A stretch of DNA of 64,000 nucleotides. Origin: Gymnogyps californianus (lineage: Eukaryota; Chordata; Aves; Accipitriformes; Cathartidae). This document shows, piece after piece, positions 1 to 12,649 of the stretch. Each line of letters starts with the position of its first letter. Positions within the stretch are counted from its first letter, which is position 1. The stretch spans positions 6,882,001-6,946,000 of the forward strand of contig NC_059478.1 of the NCBI RefSeq assembly GCF_018139145.2, written 5' to 3'. The notes beneath the pieces were generated by a model, which did not search any database, had not been told where the DNA came from, and saw only the letters and a program-made list of their open reading frames with translations. A program made the position numbers and the translations under genes.

Positions 1-2390
1 ATTCCCCATAGATAAAACAGACCAAAATGATCTATCTTAAGGTGTCCCGAAACTGAGCTGGTAAGAGACATGTGCGTTTCAGTCTGCTGAGACCAGAGGT
101 CGCTGTTTAACTGGAAATGGAGACCCCCTCGCTTCTCCAGAGCCACCTTCTCTCTATTGTGTCCGGCTCTTAACCTGCTCTGTAATACCTCAGGCGTCTT
201 TTCCCTTACAAAAAGACTGTTCTCTTGAAAGCAGGACACTAGGCTTCTGCAAATGAGGGACTGAATAGATGTAGCTAGAGAGGAACGTAGGACAGCGTGA
301 TTGAGCTTTGTTTCTCCGCAGTTCCCTCTTGCCCCACGCACCTGCCAACGTGTCCTGCAAATGCCCCTCAGTCTTAATCTGCAGCAACTCTATTTCATTC
401 ATTCCTGGTCCCCGGCATAGCCTTGTTCATAGCAGAAGTCTCTTCTTTTAGCGCTGGTGGCTGTCTAGAAAGGAGAAATGTGTGTGGTGTTGAGGCAGCA
501 GAGTAGCAGCCAAGGCAGCGTGATAGTGATGGTGTAAGGATGAGAGGGGCATGGACTTGATGTGATCTCCCTTCTGTCTGCGAGTCTGGAGGAATGAGAC
601 TGGTCAGAACCAGCCATACCTTTGGGTAACGTGGCCATCCTGAAATTGAGATGCTATAGGAGAGGAGCACATACAGGAGCAATGCTCAGTGTTTGTGTTT
701 AGGTGGGCCATACAGTATTTTCTAACGGTGGGGTATGGGAGGCTATATGCCATGGCCCTTCTTCATCACGCAGTTGAACTGAACTGACTGTGCATGAGCA
801 GGAGATTTGGTGAGGCTCAGAAGCCTCCCTGCACACGGCTCTGCAGGTGAGTCCATCGCAGCCATACTCTGCTGGAACAGCAGCATGTCAGGCATGCCTT
901 GTTACGTGGACAAGTGGCGATTGTGTGGGTCCTGGTTAAAACTTGGTCTGAGTAGCAGCACTGCAGGGAAACCCATTTTGAAGCTCATTGAGCCCCTTTT
1001 GGCTGTACTGGAGGCTAAACTACTGCTGCCGCACACAAGTGCGCTCCTGCAGAGGGGTATCATCCTCTCCTGGGCAGGCCTCTGGCAGGAGGCATAGAGC
1101 TGCACCACTGTAGCACTAAGGCTGAACCACTGAGCCCAGCTGCTCGTGACCTGGCTGTAAGCATGTCTGCACCAAGTCCATTCCCAGACAAGGAGAGCTG
1201 GCTGAAAATGCTCAGCTCCTTTTATGAATCTCCATAAAATCCCATAGGTCACAACTTGCTGCAAGTTGCACAGGTGAATTGGCATCTTATGTCAGCATTC
1301 CTTACTGCTTGAAAACACCTTGGCTTTGAACTTCATTGCTTCTCTCTAGAGAAAAAGCGAATGAGAGTTTCCAGCAGAGATGATGGACACTTGTGTCTTT
1401 ATTCAGGAGAATGGTCAGGAATGCCCAGGCTTGACAAGATGGGACATCCATGGCAGCAACAGCCTGGGAAGCAAACGAGCTGTGCTTCACATCACTCCAC
1501 TAATTCAGTATTCACAGCAGACTGAGATCCAGCAGCATGTTCTCAATTGGTTTATTATAGTCAATACTTATTATTAATAGATATGAAACAGACAAGATCT
1601 GAGCTTTTTGATGTTGTAAATCGATATAGATCTGTTCACTCCCCAAAACTACAGTCTATTCTCAGCAGAGCCACAAATCCTTAGTTAAAACTTCAGTGTC
1701 TTGCCTAGACCTGTAAACTTACTGTGGATACCTTTGTCTTGGCAGAAACAGGTTTTTCATTAGTCCTGCTATTCCAGGACACGGGGGATAAGCTACCCAG
1801 CAGAAGGCACTATTTGGCTAGAAAGATTAGCATGGTGTGGTTATTTTGGCAAATGCCATGCAGCTAGCCAATACAGTCACGGCAGCGCAGCTGTCACATT
1901 GAGCCTTGCCTGTATTTGGGTGAACTCGAGTTGTGCCCCTCTTTCCTTGGGAGCAGAACTCTGCATTCAAAGCAGTGGGAGTGTAGGAAGCACTGTGGTG
2001 TCTAAATAACTTGCAACATTCTGTAATGTTACTGCACAAAAGGTCTGAGTTAATGATCCGGTTGATTTACAAGTCAACTGCATGACAACAGAAATTAATA
2101 TTCACTGATGAGCCAAACTGCGAGGCCTTGAATTTTTTTCCTCTAATGGTTTTGTGTCAAATCTGTTGGTGAGTTCATATACCTGTGTATGGATCAGAGG
2201 GTATCTGGGGATAAGTAGCATTTGATTTAACTTTTGGGCTATCCTGGAAAATAAAGTGCAAGAAATCTTGTGTGAAACTGCCCAAGTACAGTGCTGTTCT
2301 GAAAATATCTACTAGTACCAGTGAATGAGTAGATGGAAAAGGAGATTCCTGATCAAATGTGGCTTTGTTTAGGGGGCAAAATGTAAGTAG
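1..2390. other. Unannotated noncoding stretch
   Basis: I see no gene or recognisable repeat here. Open frames are all under 130 codons and overlap on both strands, with low-complexity translations. The part from about 1,540 to 1,640 is AT-rich (TTATTATTAATAG-like words). It reads as ordinary intergenic or intronic vertebrate DNA. Confidence 0.6.
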
Positions 2391-2480
2391 CTGAGGCTAG
2401 ATTCTGCTTGCTCTCTTCTGATTTATACCCAGTTGAGCTTGCACCACTGTAAAATCACAGTGAGAGAAAAGCTGTGGTTA
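2391..2480. repeat. Ancient amniote interspersed-repeat relic (candidate)
   Basis: The stretch carries a GATTCTG-like start, then GATTTATACCCAG, then CACCACTGTAAAATCACAGTGAGAG. I recall this order of words from a widespread old sauropsid repeat with near-palindromic TACACC...GGTGTAAATC cores. The copy is degenerate and short. I cannot name the family with certainty, and chance resemblance is possible. Confidence 0.35.
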
Positions 2481-5400
2481 TTAGGGGAAGGAGGTGGCAC
2501 TTTAACTGATTTGTAGTTAAAAACAGGCTTGCTGAGTGAAAGCTGCTGGCTGTGGCAAGCCCCCTCCCTGCAGCAGGAGGCTGTATGGAAGGGACTTCTG
2601 TCTAGCATACTGATAGTCGGAAGTGGCTACTTAAACTGTGTGTTTAGCCCAAAGAACTGTAGTGTCAGTCACCTGCCCGATACACAGATGAGTGTTGGCT
2701 GGCTGAGAGCAGTTCCTTAACACCTGCAAGAATGGCTTTGGACATCTCTGCTTTTAAGGTTTTTCTCCTTCCTCAGGCTGGGCTGAGCTGAACTGACTAA
2801 GTCTTGTGCTGTGCCTGAGGCCAGAGGTTGCAAGAACAGCTCCCCCATCGACCCTGGGCCATGTGGGAGATAAGGACCTCCAAGGATGCACCATCCTTCC
2901 TCCCTCCTCGCACTGAACATGTCTTTTTCTCAGAGAAAACAGGGAGATGAGCTTGTCCGATCTCTTTGTTCTGCTGCTCAGCATTAGCAGGGACTGGGTG
3001 CAGATAACTTGTCAAAGGGGCATATGATACGGAGCTCCTGGCCCTGCTTTCTGCTCTCGAAGGCCCAGTAAGGTCTGTAACATCCCCAGGCTGTCCCTCT
3101 CCTGTAGCTTCTCTCTTGCAGAGCCAGTACTTAGCAAAACTCCTCTTAATAGCCTTTATGGTCTTAACCCAATTTCCTTCAAAACTGCCATATGCTGTGT
3201 GAGCTTTGGGAGGGATTAAGAACATGAGAAGGCTGCTCTTTTAAATCCCATGGAAAGGAGGAAACGTGGTATTTTGAGTGCCTGCAGGCAAGGAATAGAG
3301 GAATCTCATCACTTCTGTTTTGGGGCAGAAAAAAAACCCTTATGCCCTTACCAAGCTTAAGACTACCTCCTTCAGCAAGCATTTTTCCTAATCCGAGGAA
3401 ATGTGAGGGAAGTCTCACTTGTTTTGTTGTCATATTGGGTGATGCTCTGAGATGCTTCTGAAACTTGTGAAGAAACGAGACCACACAGAGGATAATGAAC
3501 TCCAAAGAAGAACCAGATGCTGCAGAGATGGAGTTGAGCCTCCTGCTGAGTAACCACTTCCCTCCTTAGCAGTGTGAGATCTATCCCAGCTGTTAGGGAG
3601 ACTTTTGCAGGGTGCTGAGCCAGCCAGGTGCTGCCTTCTGAATCCCTGTTGTGGCATGTGATGGGAGGTAGTATTTAATTTGGGAGTTAATCCACCTGGT
3701 ATTAGGGATGGCCCGTCAGACTGGGCAAGATAAGACAGATTTCAAATGCTGGGTCAGAGACAACCTCCTGGCAGCCACGCTGGGAAGTTGGTGATCCCAG
3801 AGTTAGGCTTGGAGGGTCTATGTGTGATAGGCTCAACCTTTTCAGGATTCGTAGAGTAGTGCTGAAATCCATGGGCTGTCATGGAGCAGGGCACCCTCCT
3901 TTCCAGATGGCTCAGTGCTAATGTGTGCTGGTCCTCAGTCCAGATCAGCATGTGAAGCTCTGGTGCCTGCCACCTGGAATTAAGTCCTGCCTGGATCAGG
4001 ATAGGGAGCAGTGCCCTGTGGCCAGAATGACTCCATATGGGTGAGAAAGAAGAGTCTGTCTCTGTAGCTATGGGTAGGCTTCATGCAATGAAGCTGAAAT
4101 ACCAGAAGGTGGGCATTTCTTATGTATGTGTAGAGGGTCTGTGCATAAACAGATTAAAACTGGAAGTATTATTTTCACCTGGAACACCTGATCTTTGATC
4201 CTGTGGTTTTTGTAGCCCTGTGCAGGGGGTGTTGCATCACAGCACTAGGGTAACAAGTGAGATGAACCCTTTCTCCTGCTTTGGATGTCTACAATATGAG
4301 TTTATTCTGCATTTAGAGAGTGCCTGAGATCCTGTGTTTCAAGCTGTGGTTGAAGGACAAAGTGCAGTGATGGAAACAGTTCTGAGAAGCAGGATCCAGA
4401 GGTCAATTAGTGAATGAGCAGGGATAAGAAAATGGAGGTTGAAAAAGAGTCAAAGATATTTACAGCCTGCATGGCCTTCCCTCTCCTGGTGCTTTATTTT
4501 TAATGGCTTGCTGCTTTTACCTCTCTTTGTTTAATGAATATGTTGCTGAGTTATTGGAAGCGCAAACTGCATCCAAAAGCAGGACACTCAGGGTTTATTA
4601 TATTCATATAACTCAAAAACAGCCAAATTGATTTTTTTTTTTCTCCCTTCCTTCTCCACCTCATCTTTAAATCTTGCAGCGGGTTTAGTGGTAGTGACAG
4701 GTGTGAGACTGACAGCACTGGAGATGGAGAAGCTGTGTTTAGGTAATGACCCCAGCCGTGGGTGGGGAGAGCACCCTCTCCTCCTCACCTGATGCTTGCT
4801 TCGCCTCCAACCACCTCTCCTTGTGGCTTGGGGCAGATGCAATCCTTGGCTGCATGCTTGATTTTTCTGGTCTCCGCTGCTGCTGGAATGGCTTTCAGAA
4901 GCTGGGCCTGTCTTTTCCATCCAGTTACCAGCATGGCTTCATGCCAGTGTGATCACCTGCTCTCGTATGACTGGAGAGTGGAGGTAGTAGACATCCTCAG
5001 TCATCACAGCACGGAGCGTGAACTTGCAGCTCTACAAAGGCTGTTGGACCTGGAGCCCCTAGGGTGGCTTCAGCTCGCCTTGCTGTGGGAGGTGAGTAGC
5101 TTGTGGGAAGAAATGTGTGAAACAGTTGCTCCGAGTGGTCTTTTTATCTAAGCATCTCTGGGAGTCTCCACTGATTGTCCAGGTAATCCTTTCTGTGAAG
5201 TGGCAGAGGGGGTATATTTGGTAGCTTCTGCCCTCTTTAAGGCAGCCTGCGTAGACCTGTGGTCTGCCTGCTCTCTCCTGGGGGTATTCCTCTTGCTAGC
5301 ACAGAGGTAGACACGGCAGCAAAGCGTAGGGGCAGTTGTCGGAGCCACACTAGCTGCCAGACCCTGGGACTCTGTCCTGCAGCTACCCCACCTGTCTGGT

Positions 5401-5640
5401 GGGAGCGTAGCACCAGTGGGCTTCAGAGGCACCCTTGCCCTGTCCTCCCAGGATGGAAAAGGGGCAGAAGAGAAAACCGGGGGTTGGGAGATCTCTGCTC
5501 CTGGAGAGAAATAAAGGACCCCACCCTCGGTATGAAACAGCCAGAGGTTTTCATCTCGGCCCTGGTTAATGAGGGCATTTTGATCTACAATTGTTGACTG
5601 CAGAAAGAGCCTTCCTGATAAAGGGGGAAGGGATGTCCTG
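2481..5640. other. Unannotated noncoding stretch
   Basis: No gene is recognised. There is a short T-run near 4,630-4,642. An AT-rich piece at about 4,480-4,560 contains CTTTATTTTTAATGG and CTTTGTTTAATGAATATG; it could be a weak regulatory element but has nothing decisive. The 129-codon plus-strand open frame at 4,762-5,151 has no recognisable domain and overlaps another frame on the minus strand, so I treat it as chance. Confidence 0.55.
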
Positions 5641-6300
5641 GGGGAGAGGGTCGCTGAATATGCATGGCCCCGGGTCTCTTTGTTTAGCTGATATCTGACT
5701 ATATTTATTCTTCTAGATTACACATTCTGACTGCGGAACAAAGGGCTGGCAGGAGCTGTTCTCTTGTGCTTAATAATTTGAGTGAATTTACATTTCAATG
5801 CAGCCCTGCGCCACTTCCCACCCCCCATGGAAAGAGCAGAATTTCCCTGTTGCGGGGAGGGGGAAAAGAAACTCCCACCCCGGTGGCCAGGCTGGGAGAT
5901 TTATTGATATTCCTCTCTGAATTTATTCCTCGTGAATCCTGTGCGTGTGCCCACCCGCCCGATGCAGAGATGTTTTCTTCCCTGCCACCCTACTCCATGA
6001 CTTGCTCAGATAACACTGTTTGCCCCACCTCCCTGCTGAGCAGTGTGATTCATCGTCAAGTAATTAACCATCAGCAGTACAGAAAGTACCTGGCTAGGCA
6101 GAAGTGTGAAAACACATCTACACCTAATGGGAACTGGACGGAAGATTTCCAGTTTTAGTGACACCCAGGGAGCTGCAAAGTGACAAAAAGAGACAGCCAG
6201 CCGTTGCCGAAACTCCCCAGACGTGGTCTGGTTTCTATGTAACGTCCTTTTCACTCTACTTTGGGACCTGAAAGTGCAAAAAATCATTTGCTGAGTCAGA
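5641..6300. promoter_or_regulatory. Candidate conserved noncoding element (regulatory block)
   Basis: The block is rich in developmental transcription-factor words and lacks simple repeats. I see an octamer-like ATATGCAT at 5,659-5,666, a SOX-like CTTTGTT at 5,679-5,685 and an opposing AACAAAG at 5,737-5,743. Further right there are TAATAATTTGAGTGAATTT and AAGTAATTAACC words. A possible second core lies at about 6,040-6,300. Open frames here (up to 146 codons) are not recognisable as proteins. The enhancer role is inferred from composition only; no expression or conservation data are visible. Confidence 0.35.
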
Positions 6301-9300
6301 GTTAGAGCCATGGGGGGGTCTAGAGGTGGCAGTTTCTCACTTGTCTGTCTGACCAGGCTTGGATCTCTGCCTCTAGCGAATGGTTTGACCATGGTTTGGC
6401 TTGTCTCTTGCTTTTGAGAAGAGTTTTCCCTGTTCTGCATCTCCAAGCTTATCTACGAGTATGATTTTGTGTCCCTGCATAGGATCCTGGGCCTTGTGTG
6501 CATGAGTGTCTTGTCTTAGCTGCCACCCAACACTTACTGAGCCACAGTCCTGCTGTTTAATGTTAGGACAGCTGCATGCTTTCTCTTGCTTGCCTGATGA
6601 TAACCTTGCAGGGACAGGGACTTTGTACGCTTATAACCCCTGCATTTGAGTCTCTTACCACTACTGCTCTGCATTAGCCCATTATAACAAACGTTTGATT
6701 ATAGGAACAGATCCTCATTGCTATTTCAGAGGACATCTCTGCTTGTCTTGAGCCCCTAAGGAGATGGGTTATGAGCCTATGAGGACAGGACTTTGCTGGG
6801 TGGGATCTGTGTGTTGAGGTGTGGATCAAGTAATACCTTTCTCCCATTTGCTCTTCTGTCTAGTCCCACATTCTCATGTGATGCAAAATGAGATGGACCC
6901 TCGCTGCTCTTGAGACTGAAAAAGCAGGACACGATGGAAGGAGCAGCCTCAGACATACCTGAGTCCAGCAGCAGCCTCTTCCAGAAGCTCGTTACATCTG
7001 CACTGGCTCCTATGGGCAGCCAGAGGACAGGTACTTTTGCCTTGAATACTTTTCTTGCCATCTTTTTCCTTCTTTTTGAGTCTGTATGAAGACCTGTGTG
7101 TGGGAGATGAGAGTTCTTGAGCTGAGCTGCAGAGTGCTTCCATGTGCAAGGGAAGCCTGCTTCTAGCCAGCTCCAGATGTGTGACCAGTGGCCTTTAACA
7201 CATTCAGTTCAGGCCTTCATTCCAACCTGAACTGCGGAAGAACTTGGAAATGGGTTTTATAGCCGAGTTTCACCACTTCTATGTACATTGGAATGTGTCA
7301 AGCTCTCCGTGGATGTGCTTCCCTACGCTGCTCAGAGCGACAGGGCTGAATTCTTGGCTCTGCAGAAAGCAGTGCAATGATCCTAACTTAACCGGTGCTT
7401 ATAAAGTAAGAGGTTGTGCATGTGTGATGCTGCTCTTCTTACTACTACCCTTTCTAGATGTAGTTGTTCAGCATTACAGAATGCAGGATATAATGCCCAA
7501 GGAACACAGGCAGAACCAGGACCTTGCGCTGTGCCCTGGTTGAGCACAACAGAGGGCATTTCCAGCCCTGTGGAGCTTGGGTCTAAAGGGTGAAACAGTG
7601 GGTGGCTGTCAGAAATTCTGTCTGAAACACCCGCTGGAACAGGTAGCTGTGTTTATTTTAATGGATAAATGTATACATTCACTACTTCTCGTTTTGCATT
7701 GTGTACGTGCATAAATGTGGAAACATACATATGTATGTTCCATATCACACATATATACACAATCTGTAATACACGTGAACACAATGCAGCATTAAATCAG
7801 GGGTTTTTGCTTCTCTTAATTACCTAATTATATTGATTTTTACATTCTGTACATCTTGGTTTTATCTGAACTTTACAGAAGGTGTAAGCAATACACATCT
7901 TGTCACATCCCATTTTCACACTAGCGCTGTTGCTGTATGAACCATTGCTAGAAATAAAACACGACTAGAATAGTCAGCCATCTGTCTGGAAAGCACATGC
8001 AGTCCCAGATGGCAGTTTCTCTCCCGCTCGCTGGTAGCAAAGTCCTCTGTCCAAGGAACACAGCAGAAATGTGTAACAATTCGGGGCAATATGTATAATG
8101 TGCAGCCCTCCCGCAGGCTGGGGCTGAGGGCCCTCCAGCAAAGGAAGACGAGGGAAACTTTGAGGACAGAGTCCATCCCTGAGGAGGGGGCAGGTGTTCG
8201 CCTCCTGCTGAGCAGAGGGATCAGCATCCAGAGCTAGCTAACTCCGCAGCAACCCCCTCTGCCGCTCAGCTCTGTACGAATGAGGTTCCTCATCCCGTCT
8301 GTCTCTATGCGCGACTATTCCTTTGCAAGGGTGCAGTGGGGAGCAGACCGAAGAGAGTCAGCAGGACCTTGGCAGATGAAGCTGGAGGGAGATGAAAGCT
8401 CCTGAGCTGTTCTCTCTCTGGCATTGCAGGACTGTTCATAGAAATGAGTCTGTCTCTGCTGGAGAGCAGGGTGCTTGGTTTGCAGACAGCTTGGCCACCA
8501 AGAACTGACGCTTGGCAACCTCAAAGGCCCTCAAACCACCTTCACAACCCGTCTCCCTCAACCAAGGAGTTGCTCTGTGTTGTTCAGAACAATTGCAGTG
8601 TGGCATTGCTGCCTGCCCTTGGTTGGTGCCACTTGTGAAAAGACGTCATGGGTCCGTCTTTTCTGCCAACAGAGGTGAATGGGTGATGAAGCACCTCCTA
8701 AGTTAGCAAAGCGTGGTCATTTCTGCTGGACTCGGTCTCCAAGGGTTGCTTTCACTTATCAAAATGAGCAGAAAAACCCCAAGAATGTGAAAATCACCAA
8801 AGTCTGGGAGTGACTCGGTGAGAATGCAGCTTCATCATCCTTTGAACTCTTAGCCCCTTCACGCAGTTTTGAATCTGGCCTGCGGGAGGGATAAAGGATA
8901 ACAGAACAGGTTTCTACAGAACTGAGGAATACGGAAGAAATCATCACAAAAAGAATGACAGCACTCCATGCCTTTGGGAGAGGCACCCAGAGCCATCAGC
9001 CTCTTGGCTGTGGCTTTCGCTCCTGCCTTCAGAAGAGCTGAACAGCAGTCCTGTGAAACAATGCTGAATTTCTTTATCTCCTGATCATTTTGCTTTGCAA
9101 AAACCTCTCCTTCATGGGTTCCAGTCTTCTGGAACGTCTTTCAAGCCTGTCTCCATTCCCAGAAAAGTCTTTGCACCATCTACTGACTTTTTAACCTCAT
9201 CATACCTGTCCCCATCTGCTGTTTTTCCCCTGGGAGACTCATGGATGTGGTGTCGTACCGCAGAGGTTGGTGCGAGTCCTTTTGTACCGGGGGAAGCTGC

Positions 9301-9800
9301 TACATGAGCTTTGTGAAACCTTCAGGAGACAGCAGTTTTGCTTCAAAACCTGTCCTGTGCTGGGGTGTTCTCTGTCTGGAGATCAACCAGCTGTCTGCTC
9401 TCAGTGCTGAGCGAGGGCTGGCAAGGAGCCCTGTCACCGCAGTGGTACAGCAACGATGGTGTGTGCAGGAGGTGTCACGAGTGGTGTGGTCCTCTAATGC
9501 AACGTTTCCCTCCGCAGGGCCTTTGCAGGAGCACCAGAGATGCCCACCCCCTGCAGCCGCGGAAAACTGCAGCTATCCGAGCTGCCGGTTCCCCGCTATC
9601 CCCTTTGCACTCACACGGTCAGGAGGAAAGACAGAGCGCATCAAGAAAAGGTCCTGCTGACACTGTGCAAAGGGTCAGACTGTTTTGAAGGCAGGAGAAA
9701 AACAGCTGCTCCTTCCTTCCTCTCGGAAACGATTTTTTGCCTTGGCCCAGCTTTTGCAAAATGGAATTAGAAAACCTTGCTGAGCATTGGGAACTGGCGG
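6301..9800. other. Unannotated noncoding stretch with an AT-rich patch
   Basis: I recognise no gene. The patch at about 7,640-7,880 is AT-rich, with ACATACATATGTATG and ACATATATACAC words, and resembles a decayed CA/TA microsatellite. The rest is mixed sequence with small overlapping frames. The 139-codon plus-strand frame at 9,241-9,660 has no recognisable domain. Confidence 0.5.
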
Positions 9801-9804
9801 GAGC

Positions 9805-10170
9805 CATCGCTCAGCCAATTCATCATAACAGGAGCCTGGTATCTAATAAGCAGGTAATAAATGCGCTAAGTGTCCACCTTTAACTTGCCTGCGTGCCTCC
9901 TCACAGAGGCAGACCGTGGGCTGCAGCCGCTGATGACGAGACGTCACCCTGCCTGATAAGCAGATGATGTCAGGCCTGCTGGAGTGATAGCTGTCTGGCT
10001 TTTCTCTCCCGGCCACGGGCATGACAGGGGCGAGCACAAGCTCTGCAGGGCAAGGTGCGGGGTGGGGGAAGCAGGTTAAGGCATGAAAGCCTCATCCTAT
10101 ATAAATCAGCCCTTGAGGCAGTGGGGCCTGTCTGATTGCTACAAGTCATGCAGCAGGTTGTGATGGGGAA
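9805..10170 (+). promoter_or_regulatory. Candidate regulatory block with CRE-like and TATA-like sites
   Basis: An inverted pair of CRE half-sites, TGACG-AGA-CGTCA, lies at 9,934-9,946. A good TATA-box match, TATATAAA, lies at 10,098-10,105 on the plus strand, about 150 bp downstream. The left part (TAATAAGCAGGTAATAAATG) has the look of conserved noncoding DNA. Any transcript would start near 10,128-10,136 and run right, but I see no convincing first exon or open frame there. This is a weak promoter candidate, or an enhancer with a chance TATA word. Confidence 0.25.
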
Positions 10171-10980
10171 CGGGTAGGGTTTCACTTTGTCATGAAAAGC
10201 TTCACATCTTTGGTTGAGGTGCTAAAATTGTGATCTTTCCAGTTTTGTTTTAAGTGCGTGAGGTGATGGACAAAGGACAGCTAGAGGGAGATGCTTAGGA
10301 AGTACAGGAGGATGTTGAGTAGAGAAACATAGTGATGCTCCCCCTGCCCTGAGAAGACAGCTGTAGGGCATGCTGTGGTACCAGGAGGACCTGGGCCTAG
10401 GCATGGGGCCAGAGAAGCTCAAGGGAAGTCTGTGTCCCAGGGAATTGCCCATCCCACCTCCCTTGCTGTGCCGCGATGGGTGGCTGTTCTTGCTGGGGGA
10501 CGTGGGTGGGGAGAGGTGATGCTGGAGGAGGTGACAAGTCCAGAGGAACAGATCCTCCTCTGACCTCAGGGAAACGCAGATCCCAAGTAGCAGTCAATGG
10601 GGACGCATGGACTTGCAAGGGCCTTTGATGGCATCAGGCAGCAGGGACTGGGCCACCAGAGCGATCTCTCTGGTGGGACTGGGAACAATCCCAGCTAGAG
10701 GAGAATGCAGGCCCTTTTGCATCCTCAAAGTGAGAAGGACCTGCCAGGACATAAGCTCTAGGACTACCACCTGTGATTGACAGCACCCTGCACTGTCAAT
10801 CTTCTATCCTTGCTGGGGCCCTTCCCAGGGCACCCACCAGCATACGGGGGATGCTGCTCACCCCGGGCTCTGCTGGTCCGGCCCGTCCAGGCTCCAAGCG
10901 GCCACTGGCAAGGAGGTCGTTATCGCAGGGCCCCGCTCAGCAAAGCAGGGAAGCCCGTCCCTATTTGTCACCGAGCGTCG
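10171..10980. other. GC-richer noncoding stretch
   Basis: Nothing recognisable. CpG dinucleotides become a little more frequent at about 10,840-10,985, but not enough by eye to call a CpG island. Open frames of 60-95 codons overlap in several phases. Confidence 0.5.
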
Positions 10981-11790
10981 GGGCCTTGGAGGTGAATCAG
11001 ATGCACTGTATTAATAGATCTAATCATCGCAAGCCTTGGTTGTGCTGTATGTAGCAATCTGTTTCTTGGCTGACAGCGTGTTCGCTGCTAGCAGGAGGGA
11101 GAGATGGAGGAAGAAGCATCGCCCGTCCGCAGCTCCGCGGGGCAGGACCTTGAAGGTGGCTGAACGGAGTTTCTTTTCACGTGTTGGGTGGGTGAAATCC
11201 TGGTCTCGTGCTCGTTGATGGCAAATCTGCCGACAGGAGCGGATCACAGCCAGGCAGACTTTAGTTTTTAGAGCACTTCCTGTGCTTTCAGGACAGAGAT
11301 TTCTCTTTTTCTTGGGTGCCCTTGAAAAAAGAGGTCTCCTTCTCCTTTTAGCTTGCTGGCAGCCCCTTATTTTGTATTTGTCTTCCTTGCTAGTGCTAGT
11401 AGTTGGTGCCACTGCTGGCTGGTGTTTCAGACCAGCCTGAGATCAATAGAGGAGCACTTGCTAGCATCATATTAATTGAGTCTTATGCTGAGAGCCCTTG
11501 CGCTATTGATTGTAACAGTAACTTCAGCTGGAATTTGGGAAGCACTTACTTGAAGTCTAAAAAATGAGAAGAAAGCAGAACACTGGGTGATTGGATTGAC
11601 TTCATTTCCAGCGGATTACACTGTAATAATTGCGTATGTCCAGTCTGCTTTCATTACTTGTCCCTCTAATAAAAGTACCAGGAATGCTTTCAAATTTCAA
11701 TATGCAGGATTACAAGGCTTGCTTGGAGCAAGCACCAGAGTACACTGGACAGGAGTGATATGAGAGACTTTATCTTAATAACCGGCAGAA
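10981..11790. promoter_or_regulatory. Candidate conserved noncoding element
   Basis: Two parts stand out. At about 10,990-11,070 there is GTATTAATAGATCTAATCATCG. At about 11,450-11,720 there is TTAATTGA at 11,472-11,479 and a PBX-like TGATTG at 11,508-11,513, followed by TAATAATTGCG and TCATTACTTG. TAAT cores are dense, and the sequence is neither simple nor repeat-like. The intervening 130-codon minus-strand frame is basic and has no known domain. Function is inferred from word content alone. Confidence 0.3.
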
Positions 11791-12649
11791 GATACCTACT
11801 CACCCTGCTGTCTGCCCCATTCACATCCTTTTCTTTGCTTTCTTTCCTCTAAAAAAAGGAAACAAAAATGCCAATTACTGACTGAGAACATGAATTTTTC
11901 ATTGACCTCCTGTAATTCCCCACAAAGCCGAGGAGCCTGGAAGGTAATGAAATGAGATTTCTTCAAAGAACAAATGAACGAGAGAAGATGACTGCCTGAA
12001 CCAAAAGCCCGGTGAAATGAGGGCATCGTCAAGGGCCTGTCTTTGGGGTGAGGGAAGGACAGAGATGCTCTGGGGTCAGGAGGGATAAGAAGGGGTGGCT
12101 GGAGGCTCATCACACGTCTTTGCTTTTCCTCCTAGCCCAGGGGTAGCCCTCTCTCCAAGCAACTGCTGAGACTATGGGATGGTGTGGGATGCCCTAAGGG
12201 GTTGGGGCAACCTTAGCATGAGTGTGCAGGGCTGTTGTATTTGGTTTGGGTTTGTTTTTTTCCCCTGATGTACAGCCTTCCATTATCCCTCTTGGTGTGG
12301 GGGGAAGTGTCCCGAGTGCACCCAGGCTGAGGGTGCTTTGGCTGTCAAATGTCTTGGCTTGTTTTGCAGAGCTCTTTGAGAGCAGCTTTTTCTGGGTTAT
12401 TTCAAAGCAGCATATTAAAAACAACAACAGTCCTAGAAAGCCCCAGCATGGTGGCAAGACCCCAGCAAGCTTGGAGCTAGGAGCAAGCAGGACCTCTCCA
12501 CAAACTCATTTATTATATTTTATAAAGGCTCCCCCCCATATTTTTTTTTTAAAGATGCTGTCAAATTGCACTTCTTAAGATTCATGGTGGATCTCCTCCG
12601 CCTGACTCTATTACCCAATTTAAATACACAACAGCAAGAGGGGTTGAAT
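11791..12649. other. Unannotated noncoding stretch with homopolymer runs
   Basis: No gene is seen. The region holds a C-run followed by a T-run near 12,531-12,552, and an AT-rich part at 12,505-12,560. The piece at about 12,380-12,430 (TATTTCAAAGCAGCATATTAAAAACAA) could be the edge of a regulatory element. Confidence 0.45.

Noticed and set aside
4983..5000. let-7-like seed (GAGGTAGTAG)
   Set aside because: Only the first ten bases agree; the rest of the mature sequence and the hairpin are absent.
4762..5151. 129-codon plus-strand open frame as a gene
   Set aside because: No recognisable domain, overlapping frames on both strands and no supporting splice or promoter signals.
10840..10990. 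CpG island
   Set aside because: CpG frequency rises only slightly and over too short a stretch.
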